Assembly (NCBI RefSeq): GCF_012641435.1
Contig: NZ_JABAIJ010000013.1
Span: forward strand, 1 to 64,000
Origin: Rhizobium sp. P38BS-XIX
GTDB taxonomy: Bacteria > Pseudomonadota > Alphaproteobacteria > Rhizobiales > Rhizobiaceae
DNA length: 64,000 bases
Reading direction: 5' to 3'
This document shows, piece by piece, positions 49,612-57,689 of this stretch. The notes under the pieces are model-generated. The model did no database searches and was not told where the DNA came from. It worked only from the letters and a program-made list of their open reading frames with translations. How positions within the stretch are numbered: position 1 is the first letter of the stretch; every line of letters starts with the position of its first letter. Made by a program: the position numbers and the translations under genes.

Positions 49612-50580
49612 GTGAACAGCTTCAAAGACATCAAAACTCTCGTTGCCGCTGGCTGGATCCAAGGGGCGATACCGCCGGCTTTGCTGGTCGTCTTGATCCT
49701 GATTGTCGAGGTGGCCGCGCCCGGCTTCCTGTCTGGCGATACGCTGCTGCTTCTCCTGTCGAACACAGCCGTCGTCTTTATCCTGGCGGCCGGCGTCACC
49801 TTCGTCATTCTCATCGGCGGCATCGACCTGTCGATTCAGTCCGTGGCGTCGCTCGCCAGTGTCATCCTGGCGCAATTGCTGCCGAAGATCGGCATCATGG
49901 CCTTTCCGGTCGCCATTCTCTCGGGCCTCGTCTTCGGCATTCTCAGCGGCTATGTCCATGTTCGCCTGAAAGTGCCGTCTTTCGTCGCAACGCTCGCCAC
50001 TGGCGGCGTCGTGGCTGGCATCGCGCTCTGGGCCGCCGCAGGCCGGGCCATCACGATCGAGCAAGCCGGACGTGAGAACACGGCATGGGTCAACGGCACG
50101 TTGGCGGGCCTGCCGACGGTCATCTGGATTGCAGCTGTGATCGGAGTTCTGGCGTTCGTCGGCCTCAGATATACGCGCTTCGGCCGTCACAGCCTTGCCG
50201 TTGGTGCGGGCGAACCGGCTGCCATAGCGGCCGGCATTAATGTCGAGCGGACAAAAATCGTCGCGTTTGCAATTTCGGGCATGCTGGCGGCCGTTGCCGG
50301 CACCATTCTTGCGGCACGTCTCTCGAGCGGCTCGCCCAATCTTGCAAATCAGCTGCTTTTGCCGGCCATTGCGGCTGTCATCGTCGGCGGGACGGCAATT
50401 ACCGGCGGACTGGGCGGCGTAGCGCGGACCGCTGTCGGGGCGCTTATCATCTCGATCGTCCGCATCGGCATGACATTCGTGGGGATTAATATCTTCGCCG
50501 AAAACGTCGTCTTCGGCGCCGTACTCATCCTTGCCGTCGCGATCACCATCGATCGAAGCAAGATTGCGATCATCAAATGA
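49612..50580 (+). CDS. Second ABC sugar transporter, permease 2
   Basis: This 322-residue CUT2 permease starts at GTG 49612 (GAGGAGAGC just before; the frame opens earlier inside the ATPase gene). About nine helices, with VTFVILIGGIDLSIQSVASL near residue 63 and AVIVGGTAITGGLGGVARTA late. It is the last gene of the transporter operon; a GC-rich hairpin separates it from the convergent glyoxalase gene. Confidence 0.87.
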   Translation: MNSFKDIKTLVAAGWIQGAIPPALLVVLILIVEVAAPGFLSGDTLLLLLSNTAVVFILAAGVTFVILIGGIDLSIQSVASLASVILAQLLPKIGIMAFPVAILSGLVFGILSGYVHVRLKVPSFVATLATGGVVAGIALWAAAGRAITIEQAGRENTAWVNGTLAGLPTVIWIAAVIGVLAFVGLRYTRFGRHSLAVGAGEPAAIAAGINVERTKIVAFAISGMLAAVAGTILAARLSSGSPNLANQLLLPAIAAVIVGGTAITGGLGGVARTAVGALIISIVRIGMTFVGINIFAENVVFGAVLILAVAITIDRSKIAIIK

Positions 50581-50615
50581 TCAGGTGGGCGACGGTGGCA
50601 TACGCATATAAAAAA

Positions 50616-50637
50616 GGCCGCGTCGATCGACGCGGCC
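50616..50637. terminator. Bidirectional terminator
   Basis: A perfect 22-base palindrome with arm GGCCGCGTCGA, flanked by AAAAAA on the left and GGGAAAAAA on the right, between convergent genes. It suits termination on both strands. Confidence 0.8.
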
Positions 50638-50657
50638 GGGAAAAAACGCCCAGGCGC

Positions 50658-51071
50658 TTACATGGTGTCGAGGCCGATCAGCTCGATTTTGTAACCGTCC
50701 GGATCTTCGATAAAGGCAATGTGGGTCGTGCCGTGGAGCATCGGACCCGGCGGACGCGGGATCTTGGCGCCCTCCTTCTCCAAAGCGGCGCAAACGGCGT
50801 AGATGTCGTTGACGCCCAGGGCCAGATGGCCGAAGCCGGTGCCGAGATCGTAGGGTTCTTCACGACCCCAGTTATAGGTCAGCTCGACAACGGTATCCGT
50901 TTCTTCCGGGCCATAGCCGACGAAAGCGTTGGTGAACTTGCCGCCAGGGTAATCGTCCCTGCGCAGAAGCTTCATGCCGAGCAGCTCGGTATAGAACTTG
51001 ATCGACTTATCGAGGTCGAGAACGCGGATCATTGTGTGCATCATTCGGAATTGGCCGGTCGCTGCGGTCAT
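50658..51071 (-). CDS. gloA: Lactoylglutathione lyase (glyoxalase I)
   Basis: This is a 137-residue protein of usual length starting at ATG 51071 (AGGAGGA box). Metal ligands of glyoxalase I are recognisable: MHTMIRVLDLDKSIKFYTEL (His near residue 12), TVVELTYNWG (Glu near 58), GHLALGVNDI (His near 76) and AFIEDPDGYKIELI (Glu near 124). It converts the methylglyoxal-glutathione adduct to S-lactoylglutathione, using nickel or zinc. It is divergent from an FAD-linked oxidase gene whose relatives use D-lactate, so methylglyoxal produced during sugar breakdown may be disposed of here. Confidence 0.92.
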   Translation of the reverse strand: MTAATGQFRMMHTMIRVLDLDKSIKFYTELLGMKLLRRDDYPGGKFTNAFVGYGPEETDTVVELTYNWGREEPYDLGTGFGHLALGVNDIYAVCAALEKEGAKIPRPPGPMLHGTTHIAFIEDPDGYKIELIGLDTM

Positions 51072-51167
51072 AGTACGGATCCTCCTGCAAGTTGTCGTTT
51101 TTACACCGGTTTTTAGCGAAATGAGAGCAGCGGAAAAGGTCCCTGCACTTGATGTTCGAAACCGATG

Positions 51168-51178
51168 TTGTATGATAA
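51168..51178. promoter_or_regulatory. Weak third copy of the FadR-type operator
   Basis: TTGTATGATAA keeps the arms of TTGTCGTACAA except for one change, and lies between gloA and the divergent FAD-linked oxidase gene, just upstream of the regulator's own gene cluster. Confidence 0.3.
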
Positions 51179-51232
51179 CCATGTAAGTGACCTAATTGTC
51201 CAGATGTTTTCCAGCCAAAGCGGAGCAACCGA

Positions 51233-52678
51233 ATGAACGCCCTCTCACCCCTTCAGGAAAAAGCGCTTGCAGCCCTTGCCGCTGCAATGCCTGCAGACAT
51301 GCTCCTGACGGACTCGGAAGGCTTGGAGCGCTACAGCCGCGATTGGTCCGGGGATCACTACGGACGACCGCTGGCCGTCGCTCGGCCGCGATCGACCGAG
51401 GACGTCAGTCTGTTGATGAAATGCTGTCACGAACAACAGATTCATGTCGTCCCACAGGGAGGGCTGACGGGGCTCGTAGGAGCGGCTGTGGCGAGCTATC
51501 CTGGTGGCGAGGTCGTCGTGTCGCTGGAGCGAATGAACAAGGTCCGCTCCGTAAACCCCATCGATTTCGCCATGGTGGTAGAGGCCGGCTGTATTCTTGA
51601 AGACGCAAAGCGCCATGCCGAAACGGCAGACTGTATTTTGCCGATCACCTTCGGCGCGCAGGGCACGTGCCGGATCGGCGGGAATGTCTCCACCAATGCC
51701 GGTGGCTTCAACGTTCTGCGATATGGCATGACGCGCGATCTCGTGCTTGGTCTCGAGGTGGTGCTGGCCGATGGCCGCATCTGGAATGGCCTGCGCACGC
51801 TACGCAAGGACAATCGTGGTTATGATCTCAAGCAGCTGTTCATTGGCAGCGAGGGCACGCTTGGGATCGTGACGGCCGTCGCGCTCAAGGTTTTTCCGAA
51901 GCCCGAGCAGATCGAGACGGCTCTGGTCGGCCTTCCATCGGTTGAAGCGGCCATGCAGCTTTATGCGCGGGCACGGCGCCAATGCAGCGACCTGCTGACC
52001 GCCTTCGAGCTCATCCTGCGCGGCGGCATAGAAATCGCCATCAATTCCCGCGACGATCTCCCCGATCCGCTCAGTGAAGCCTATCCGGTCTACGTGCTGA
52101 TCGAGGCATCGGCTGCCGGTCGTGTCGATCTTCGAGCGTTGCTGGAAGGCTTTCTCGCCGACGCGTCCGACCTTGTTCTCGATGGCGTGATTGCGAGCAG
52201 CAGGGCTCAGAGCGAACGGCTTTGGCTATTGCGGGAAATGATGGTTGAGGCGCAGGGCCGGGGCGGACGCTATCTGAGGACGGATGTCTCCGTATCCATA
52301 TCGAGCCTGGCCTCCTTCGTTTCAGATACCCTCGACGCGCTCTCGAAGAAACACCCTGAGGCGATCGCTGTGACGTATGGTCATGTCGGCGACGGCAATA
52401 TTCATCTGAATATCGTTCCGCCGATCGGCATGCCGACCAGCGAATTCGACCATCTGTTTCATGCGACCGAAGAGGTAATCTTCGATGTCGTTGACCGGCA
52501 CGGCGGCTCGATCAGCGCCGAGCATGGCATCGGCCGCGTCAAGCAGGCAGCCTTTCTCAAACGCGCCGACCCCTTGACGCTGGAGCTTTCCGGCCGGATC
52601 AAGGACGCATTCGACCCGAAGCATCTCTTGAGCGAAGGCCGGATTTTGGCAAGGGTGGAAAGTCAAGCACAGGGGTAG
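51233..52678 (+). CDS. FAD-linked 2-hydroxyacid oxidase/dehydrogenase (GlcD/D-lactate type)
   Basis: This 481-residue flavoprotein is of the VAO fold. The N-terminal FAD_binding_4 domain has VPQGGLTGLVGAA near residue 77 and GGNVSTNAGGFNVLRYGMTR near 148. The C-terminal domain has metal-binding YGHVGDGNIHLNI near 382 and SAEHGIGRVK near 425. Relatives oxidise D-lactate, glycolate or 2-hydroxyglutarate, passing electrons to quinones or cytochromes. It heads an operon with the FadR regulator, SDR and FAH hydrolase (4- to 30-base gaps). In an L-fucose-type pathway lactate is a final product, which fits; the exact acid is not determined. Confidence 0.85.
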   Translation: MNALSPLQEKALAALAAAMPADMLLTDSEGLERYSRDWSGDHYGRPLAVARPRSTEDVSLLMKCCHEQQIHVVPQGGLTGLVGAAVASYPGGEVVVSLERMNKVRSVNPIDFAMVVEAGCILEDAKRHAETADCILPITFGAQGTCRIGGNVSTNAGGFNVLRYGMTRDLVLGLEVVLADGRIWNGLRTLRKDNRGYDLKQLFIGSEGTLGIVTAVALKVFPKPEQIETALVGLPSVEAAMQLYARARRQCSDLLTAFELILRGGIEIAINSRDDLPDPLSEAYPVYVLIEASAAGRVDLRALLEGFLADASDLVLDGVIASSRAQSERLWLLREMMVEAQGRGGRYLRTDVSVSISSLASFVSDTLDALSKKHPEAIAVTYGHVGDGNIHLNIVPPIGMPTSEFDHLFHATEEVIFDVVDRHGGSISAEHGIGRVKQAAFLKRADPLTLELSGRIKDAFDPKHLLSEGRILARVESQAQG

Positions 52679-52681
52679 GGA

Positions 52682-53401
52682 ATGACGCTGAAACTCGACA
52701 AGGTCAATCGGGGACCACATCTGTCGACCCTGGTCGCAAGTTCGATCTCGCGCGAAATCGCGCAGGGCCGGCTGCGACCTGGCGATCAGCTGCCGACCGA
52801 ACAGCAGCTCGCCCAGACATTCGGCGTCAGCCGCAACGTGGTTCGCGAAGCGATCGCAAGGCTCAGATCCGAGGGGCGAATCTGGTCTCAACAGGGCCGG
52901 GGTGCCTTTGTCGCGGACGAGCCCAATGCGACGGTGCTGACGATCGACTTCGACGCCCTGCAACAGGCAACCGCGTTCCAATCGCTCTTCGAGCTTCGCG
53001 GCATACTTGAAGTACAGGCGGCGGCTCTGGCTGCGAAACGTCGCACCGATGATGATCTTCTCGCCATGAAAGAGGCCCTCGCAACCATGCGGAACGCGCC
53101 ATATGGGAGCGTCATGTGGTTGAAGACCGATCTCGAATTTCACAAAACGGTCGCGGCCGCCACGGGCAATGCATACATGGTCCAGTTTCTGATGTTCGTC
53201 TCGGAAAGAGTGCGTGAAAGTATCCTCGCATCCGGCAATCAGCAGCGATCGGAAGATCTCGCCGCGGTCACGCTCGGCGAGCACCAGCGTATACTCGATA
53301 GCATCGAGGCAAAGAATGCCGAGGAAGCGCAAGAGGCCATGCGGGCCCACCTCCACGGCGCGGCAAGCCGCGTCGGTCTTGCCGAGGAGCAATCCGAATA
53401 A
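52682..53401 (+). CDS. FadR-subfamily GntR regulator (FCD domain)
   Basis: This 239-residue regulator has an N-terminal winged helix (GRLRPGDQLPTEQQLAQTFG, then SRNVVREAIARLRSEG) and a C-terminal FCD domain whose metal-binding His/Asp residues appear in DLEFHKTVAAATGN and GEHQRILDSI. Such proteins sense carboxylates or sugar acids. It starts 4 bases after the oxidase gene. The two TTGTCGTACAA sites and a weaker third one upstream of transporter and enzyme genes fit the subfamily's binding pattern, making it the probable controller of the 39.7-55.0 kb region. Confidence 0.88.
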   Translation: MTLKLDKVNRGPHLSTLVASSISREIAQGRLRPGDQLPTEQQLAQTFGVSRNVVREAIARLRSEGRIWSQQGRGAFVADEPNATVLTIDFDALQQATAFQSLFELRGILEVQAAALAAKRRTDDDLLAMKEALATMRNAPYGSVMWLKTDLEFHKTVAAATGNAYMVQFLMFVSERVRESILASGNQQRSEDLAAVTLGEHQRILDSIEAKNAEEAQEAMRAHLHGAASRVGLAEEQSE

Positions 53402-53418
53402 TCTGTTGAGGATTTCAA

Positions 53419-54162
53419 ATGACAGGAAGACTTGAGGGAAAGACGGCCGTGGTGACGGCGGCCGGGCAGGGGATGGGGCGTGCCACTGTGCTGGCCTTTC
53501 TAAGAGAAGGCGCCCGCGTCTGGGCGACAGATATCGACGCGGCAAAATTGGAGACGCTGCAAGAACATGCCGGCGTCAACGTAAAGAAGCTCGATGTCCT
53601 CAATGCCGGCGAAATCAAGGATTTTGCAGCCGGGATCGAAGCTCCCGACATTCTGTTCAATTGCGCCGGCTTCGTTCACCACGGCTCGATCCTCGACTGC
53701 GACGAGGACGCTTTCGATTTCTCGGTCAATCTCAACATCCGTGCCATGTACCGGATGATCCGCGCCTTCCTGCCCGGAATGATCGCGCGGGGCGGTGGAT
53801 CGATCGTCAATATGGCGTCCGTCGCCTCGACCGTCATTGCGGCGCCAAACCGCTTCATCTACGGCACCACAAAGGCCGCCGTTATCGGCCTGACCAAATC
53901 CGTGGCACTCGACTATGTCGGCCAGGGTATTAGGGCCAATGCGATCTGCCCCGGCACGGTCGAAAGCCCGTCGCTGCAAGACCGCATGCGGGCACTTGGC
54001 GATTACGATCAGGCACGCGCGGGTTTCATTGCCCGGCAGCCGATGGGTCGACTTGGTACGGCCGAAGAAGTCGCCGACCTCGTCGTTTACTTGGCCAGCA
54101 AGGAATCGGCCTTCATGACGGGGAATGCCATCGTCATCGACGGCGGCTGGGCCAATGCCTGA
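53419..54162 (+). CDS. SDR, 2-keto-3-deoxy-L-fuconate dehydrogenase-like
   Basis: This 247-residue SDR has the NAD motif TAAGQGMGRA near residue 14, NCAGFVHHGS near 80, catalytic Ser in VNMASVAS and Tyr-Lys in YGTTKAA near 152. Closest recognised relatives are 2-keto-3-deoxy-L-fuconate 4-dehydrogenases and DHRS6-type enzymes, which act on 3-deoxy-2-keto sugar acids or 3-hydroxybutyrate. It lies between the FadR gene and the FAH-family gene, the order expected for making and cleaving a 2,4-diketo acid. A GAGG-containing site supports the start. Confidence 0.8.
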   Translation: MTGRLEGKTAVVTAAGQGMGRATVLAFLREGARVWATDIDAAKLETLQEHAGVNVKKLDVLNAGEIKDFAAGIEAPDILFNCAGFVHHGSILDCDEDAFDFSVNLNIRAMYRMIRAFLPGMIARGGGSIVNMASVASTVIAAPNRFIYGTTKAAVIGLTKSVALDYVGQGIRANAICPGTVESPSLQDRMRALGDYDQARAGFIARQPMGRLGTAEEVADLVVYLASKESAFMTGNAIVIDGGWANA

Positions 54163-54192
54163 AGAACAACAGCTAGACAACGGACAATCGAT

Positions 54193-55038
54193 ATGAAGCT
54201 TCTGCGATATGGCCAGAATGGCCTTGAAAAGCCCGGCATCCTCGACAAGAACGGCAAGGTCCGAGACCTCAGCGGGCAGATCGACGATCTCGCCGGCAAT
54301 ACCCTTACGACGACCGGGCTGGCGAAGATTGCAGCGATCGACGTCGAAAGCCTGCCTTTGGTCGCCGAGCCTGGGCGCCTTGGCCCATGCGTCGCCCGCA
54401 CCGGCAAATTCATCTGCGTCGGATTGAATTATGCGGACCATGCTGCCGAGACGGGTGCTGCAATTCCGGAAGAGCCGATCCTTTTCATGAAGGCGACCAG
54501 CGCAATCACCGGCCCGAACGATAACGTCATCATTCCACGCAAGTCGAAGAAAACGGATTGGGAAGTCGAGCTCGGCGTCGTGATCGGCGATGAAGCGCGC
54601 TATGTCTCCGAAGCAGACGCGATGAAGCACGTCGCCGGCTATTGCCTGATCAACGACGTGTCCGAGCGGGAATTCCAGGCCGAGCGCGGTGGCCAGTGGA
54701 CAAAAGGCAAGTCGGCCGACAGCTTCGGACCGATCGGCCCCTGGATTGTCACGCGCGACGAAATCGCCGATCCGCAAAATCTGAAGATGTGGCTTTCGGT
54801 AGATGGCGTCATGCGCCAGAACGGCTCGACCAAGACAATGATCTTCGGCGTCGCCTTCCTCGTACATTACATCTCGCAATTCATGAGCCTGCAGCCGGGC
54901 GATATCATCTCGACGGGCACGCCCCCGGGCGTCGGGCTCGGCATGAAGCCGCCGATGTTCCTCACGGCCGGCCAGACGATCAGGCTTGGCATTGAGGGTC
55001 TTGGCGAACAGACCCAGACGACTGTCGACGCAGCATAA
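54193..55038 (+). CDS. FAH-family hydrolase, 2,4-diketo-3-deoxy-acid type
   Basis: This 281-residue enzyme of the fumarylacetoacetate hydrolase fold has its metal ligands in DWEVELGVVIG (two Glu) and CLINDVSERE (Asp). The segment GLNYADHAAETG is near residue 76 and the closing STGTPPGVGLGMKPP near 238. Relatives include L-2,4-diketo-3-deoxyrhamnonate/fuconate hydrolases, which give pyruvate and L-lactate, and ureidoglycolate lyases. With the upstream SDR this favours the diketo-deoxy-acid hydrolase role. It ends the operon; a 12-base-arm hairpin follows. Confidence 0.82.
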   Translation: MKLLRYGQNGLEKPGILDKNGKVRDLSGQIDDLAGNTLTTTGLAKIAAIDVESLPLVAEPGRLGPCVARTGKFICVGLNYADHAAETGAAIPEEPILFMKATSAITGPNDNVIIPRKSKKTDWEVELGVVIGDEARYVSEADAMKHVAGYCLINDVSEREFQAERGGQWTKGKSADSFGPIGPWIVTRDEIADPQNLKMWLSVDGVMRQNGSTKTMIFGVAFLVHYISQFMSLQPGDIISTGTPPGVGLGMKPPMFLTAGQTIRLGIEGLGEQTQTTVDAA

Positions 55039-55044
55039 AGCGAA

Positions 55045-55074
55045 GCGCAGGAGGCGTTCACGCGCCTCCTGCGC
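55045..55074 (+). terminator. Terminator of the oxidase-FadR-SDR-FAH operon
   Basis: Perfect 12-base arms GCGCAGGAGGCG and CGCCTCCTGCGC with a 6-base loop, 6 bases past the stop. It may also serve the convergent TetR gene. Confidence 0.8.
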
Positions 55075-55091
55075 CAAGGATTGCTACACTG

Positions 55092-55778
55092 TTATCGTGA
55101 ACGGACGACTTCGATACCTGCGAGGATCAGATCTATGCCGGCCATGAATTGTTCCTGGTCGTCATGCTCTTGCAGTTGCGCGGCAACCTTCTGCAGGAAA
55201 GGGTATTCGGCGGCGTCTAGCTGCATCCATGTGGCGGCAACGGTCTGGAGAAAATCCGAGCGATCCGTTTCTCTTGGATGCAGGCGAGCGTTCGCCGCAT
55301 TCTGACCGGCAACGCCGACGATGTAATTCAACAGGGCTGACGCGGCATTGAACAATGCAGGTTCAGGCACCCCGAGCGCCTGGAGCCGGCTGCCAATACC
55401 TTCAAAAATACGCAGCATCGCCGGCTGTGCCGGCTCGCGCGAAAGCTGCGTGCCGATCCAGGGATGTCGATCGATCGCATCAAAAACACCAAGTGCGATG
55501 GCACAGATTCCGTCTCTCGGCTCGGTATCCCTAACAACGCCGGTGATTGCCTGCGCGATAATGTCATAAGTCGCTTCGGTCAACAGCTCCTTCTTGTCGC
55601 CGATATGCCAGTATATGGCACCGCTGCCCGTCGAAAGACGAGCGCCAAGCGCCCGAAAGGTCAAGGCATGCTCGCCCTCTGCGTCTAGGATCTCGATTGC
55701 TGCTTCGACGATCCGTTTTTTGGACAGCGCGTCCGTACGCCGCTCATTTCGCGGTTTCTTAGTTTTCATGGGTGCCAT
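55092..55778 (-). CDS. TetR-family repressor with C-terminal TetR_C domain
   Basis: This 228-residue regulator has a helix-turn-helix at its N-terminus (SKKRIVEAAIEILDAEG, GARLSTGSGAIYWHIGDKKE) and a longer C-terminal ligand domain of the tetracycline-repressor-type class. ATG 55778 or 55769 is the start; the TTG opening at 55805 lies within an operator. It is divergent from the TetX-like monooxygenase, and two identical-arm palindromes (55790-55804, 55819-55833) lie between the starts. That is the usual layout of a repressor controlling itself and a detoxifying enzyme. Confidence 0.87.
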   Translation of the reverse strand: MAPMKTKKPRNERRTDALSKKRIVEAAIEILDAEGEHALTFRALGARLSTGSGAIYWHIGDKKELLTEATYDIIAQAITGVVRDTEPRDGICAIALGVFDAIDRHPWIGTQLSREPAQPAMLRIFEGIGSRLQALGVPEPALFNAASALLNYIVGVAGQNAANARLHPRETDRSDFLQTVAATWMQLDAAEYPFLQKVAAQLQEHDDQEQFMAGIDLILAGIEVVRSR

Positions 55779-55789
55779 CTTGACATTTA

Positions 55790-55804
55790 TGGAACGACGT
55801 TCCA
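55790..55804. promoter_or_regulatory. TetR operator, copy 1
   Basis: TGGAAC-GAC-GTTCCA, a perfect 6+3+6 palindrome next to the TetR gene start. Confidence 0.7.
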
Positions 55805-55818
55805 ATTAAAATCGAATA

Positions 55819-55833
55819 TGGAACATTGTTCCA
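55819..55833. promoter_or_regulatory. TetR operator, copy 2
   Basis: TGGAAC-ATT-GTTCCA, the same palindrome 29 bases centre to centre from copy 1 and 27 bases before the TetX-like start. Confidence 0.7.
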
Positions 55834-55859
55834 ATACGCTTTCGAAAGGAAATATCAAA

Positions 55860-57011
55860 ATGACGTCGGTAACGATTGTCGGCGCGGGTCTTGGCGGACT
55901 GACTCTCGCGCGAGTTCTCCATCTCAACGGCATTGCAGGGACTGTTTACGAGGCCGACCCTTCGCCTGAGGCTCGCACGCAGGGCGGCCAGCTTGATATC
56001 CATGAGCATAACGGGCAGGTCGCGCTCGAGGCAGCCGGTCTCCTGGACGAGTTTCATGCCATCATCCATGAGGGAGGACAGGCCTCGCGCGTGCTCGATC
56101 TCAACGGGAATGTCCTGCTTGAAGAACCCGACCATGGAACCGGCGGGCGACCGGAAGTTCTCCGCGGCGATTTGCGGCGGATTCTTTTGGAAGCGCTGCC
56201 ACCCGAAACAGTCAAATGGGGAAAGAAACTCAGTAGCGTCCAAGCGCTTGGAGATGGCCGACACGAATTGATCTTTGCGGACGGATCGAGTGTCCACTCC
56301 GAGCTTCTCGTCGGTGCGGACGGCGCATGGTCGAAAGTCAGACCTTTGCTTTCCGCTGCACAGCCCGACTATGTCGGCGCGACGTTTATCGAGACATATC
56401 TATACGATGCCGACAATCGGCACCCCGCAGCAGCTGCTGCGGTTGGCAGTGGCGGTTTGTTTGTCCCCACGCCGGGGAAGGGGATTTTTGCCCATCGCGA
56501 AGCCGGTGGCGTTCTTCACTCATATATCCAGCTGCATTGCACTGCCGAGTGGGTGGCCGGCATCGACTTTAACGACAGCGCAACCGCGCTGGCTCAGGTC
56601 GCGGCCGAGTTCGACGGTTGGGCACCAGCATTGACCGCGTTAATTACCGACGCCGACACAGCGCCGGCTCCACGGATGATCCACGCACTTCCGGACGAAC
56701 ACAGATGGGATCGCATTGCCGGGGTGACACTTCTCGGAGACGCCGCGCATCTGATGGCACCTTCCGGCGAAGGCGCGAACCTTGCCATGTTGGACGGTGC
56801 AGAACTCGCAAAGGCGATCGCGTCGCATCCCGGCGATATCGAGGCGGCACTTTCCGTCTATGAGGAAGCGATGTTCTCCCGAAGCGCGGCTGAGGCATCG
56901 GATGCACGTCAAATCCTCGATCTATGTCTCGGCGAAAGCGCTCCCTTCGGGCTCGTGCATTTCCTGACCGGCGCGCTTGGAAAGCAGGATTTCGAGAGCG
57001 ATCCGTCATGA
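55860..57011 (+). CDS. TetX-like FAD-dependent monooxygenase
   Basis: This 383-residue flavoprotein starts at ATG 55860 behind AAAGGAA; the frame opens earlier inside an operator. It has FAD-binding VTIVGAGLGGLTLARVL at the N-terminus, TQGGQLDIHEHNGQVALEA near residue 41, RGDLRRILLEALPPETVKW near 100 and GDAAHLMAPSGEGANLAMLD near 295. These closely follow landmarks of the tetracycline-inactivating enzyme TetX and related aromatic hydroxylases. Tetracycline is only one possible substrate. It converges with larB 13 bases downstream. Confidence 0.8.
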   Translation: MTSVTIVGAGLGGLTLARVLHLNGIAGTVYEADPSPEARTQGGQLDIHEHNGQVALEAAGLLDEFHAIIHEGGQASRVLDLNGNVLLEEPDHGTGGRPEVLRGDLRRILLEALPPETVKWGKKLSSVQALGDGRHELIFADGSSVHSELLVGADGAWSKVRPLLSAAQPDYVGATFIETYLYDADNRHPAAAAAVGSGGLFVPTPGKGIFAHREAGGVLHSYIQLHCTAEWVAGIDFNDSATALAQVAAEFDGWAPALTALITDADTAPAPRMIHALPDEHRWDRIAGVTLLGDAAHLMAPSGEGANLAMLDGAELAKAIASHPGDIEAALSVYEEAMFSRSAAEASDARQILDLCLGESAPFGLVHFLTGALGKQDFESDPS

Positions 57012-57023
57012 CGAGATCGAAGC

Positions 57024-57689
57024 TCAGCGCACTCCAATGATGGAGATAACACGCAGCGCGGCTGAAGCACCCCCATATCCGTTATCGATGTTGCAAACGG
57101 CTATCCCAGGCGCGCAGCTGGCCAGCATGGCGTTGAGAGCCGTGCGTCCGCCCTCCGATGCACCGTAGCCGACGGAGGTCGGCACCGCGATCACGACACC
57201 GGCGACCAAGCCGCCAAGCACACTGGCAAGTGCCGCATCCATACCGGCAACCGCTATGACGATCGGGTGGCGTCGTATGTCTTCGATGCGGTCCATCAGA
57301 CGCCACAGACCGGCAACACCCACATCTGTGATCAGGTTTGCCTCCACACCCGCGTGGCGCAACGTGCGCGCCGCTTCTCGCGCCACACCGGCATCCGATG
57401 TTCCGGCAGCCACGATCGCGATTGTCCCTTCAACGGTAACCGCACGCAGCGGCCCAAAGAAGGCGGTTCGGGAAAGGGCGCAATAATCGATATCGTCTCT
57501 CAGCTCGTTCGGGAGCTCGGATAGTTTTCCTGGGTCGAGCCGTGTCAACAACAGACCTGCACCCCGCGCTCGCGCATCGACCAGGATCGAGGCAATCTGC
57601 CCGCTGCTCTTGCCTTCGCAGAAAACGGCCTCGTCAAGCCTAATGCGCTCCGCGCGCTCAAAATCAAAGACGACATCGTTGCCGCTCAC
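57024..57689 (-). CDS. larB: LarB, nickel-pincer cofactor biosynthesis carboxylase/hydrolase
   Basis: This 221-residue protein is related to the PurE (AIR carboxylase) family. It has AIVAAGTSDAGVAREAARTL near residue 90, AVAGMDAALASVLGGLVAGV near 146 and the Cys-containing end ASCAPGIAVCNIDNGYGG near 190. LarB carboxylates nicotinic acid adenine dinucleotide and hydrolyses the product, the first step of the nickel-pincer nucleotide cofactor. It is slightly shorter than the Lactiplantibacillus protein. Its start overlaps larE by 4 bases, and it ends the HIBADH-larC-larE-larB operon. Confidence 0.9.
   Translation of the reverse strand: MSGNDVVFDFERAERIRLDEAVFCEGKSSGQIASILVDARARGAGLLLTRLDPGKLSELPNELRDDIDYCALSRTAFFGPLRAVTVEGTIAIVAAGTSDAGVAREAARTLRHAGVEANLITDVGVAGLWRLMDRIEDIRRHPIVIAVAGMDAALASVLGGLVAGVVIAVPTSVGYGASEGGRTALNAMLASCAPGIAVCNIDNGYGGASAALRVISIIGVR

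Noticed and set aside
53500..55077. 525-codon minus-strand frame opposite the SDR and FAH genes
   Set aside because: It spans two well-supported plus-strand genes and their junction; no family features.
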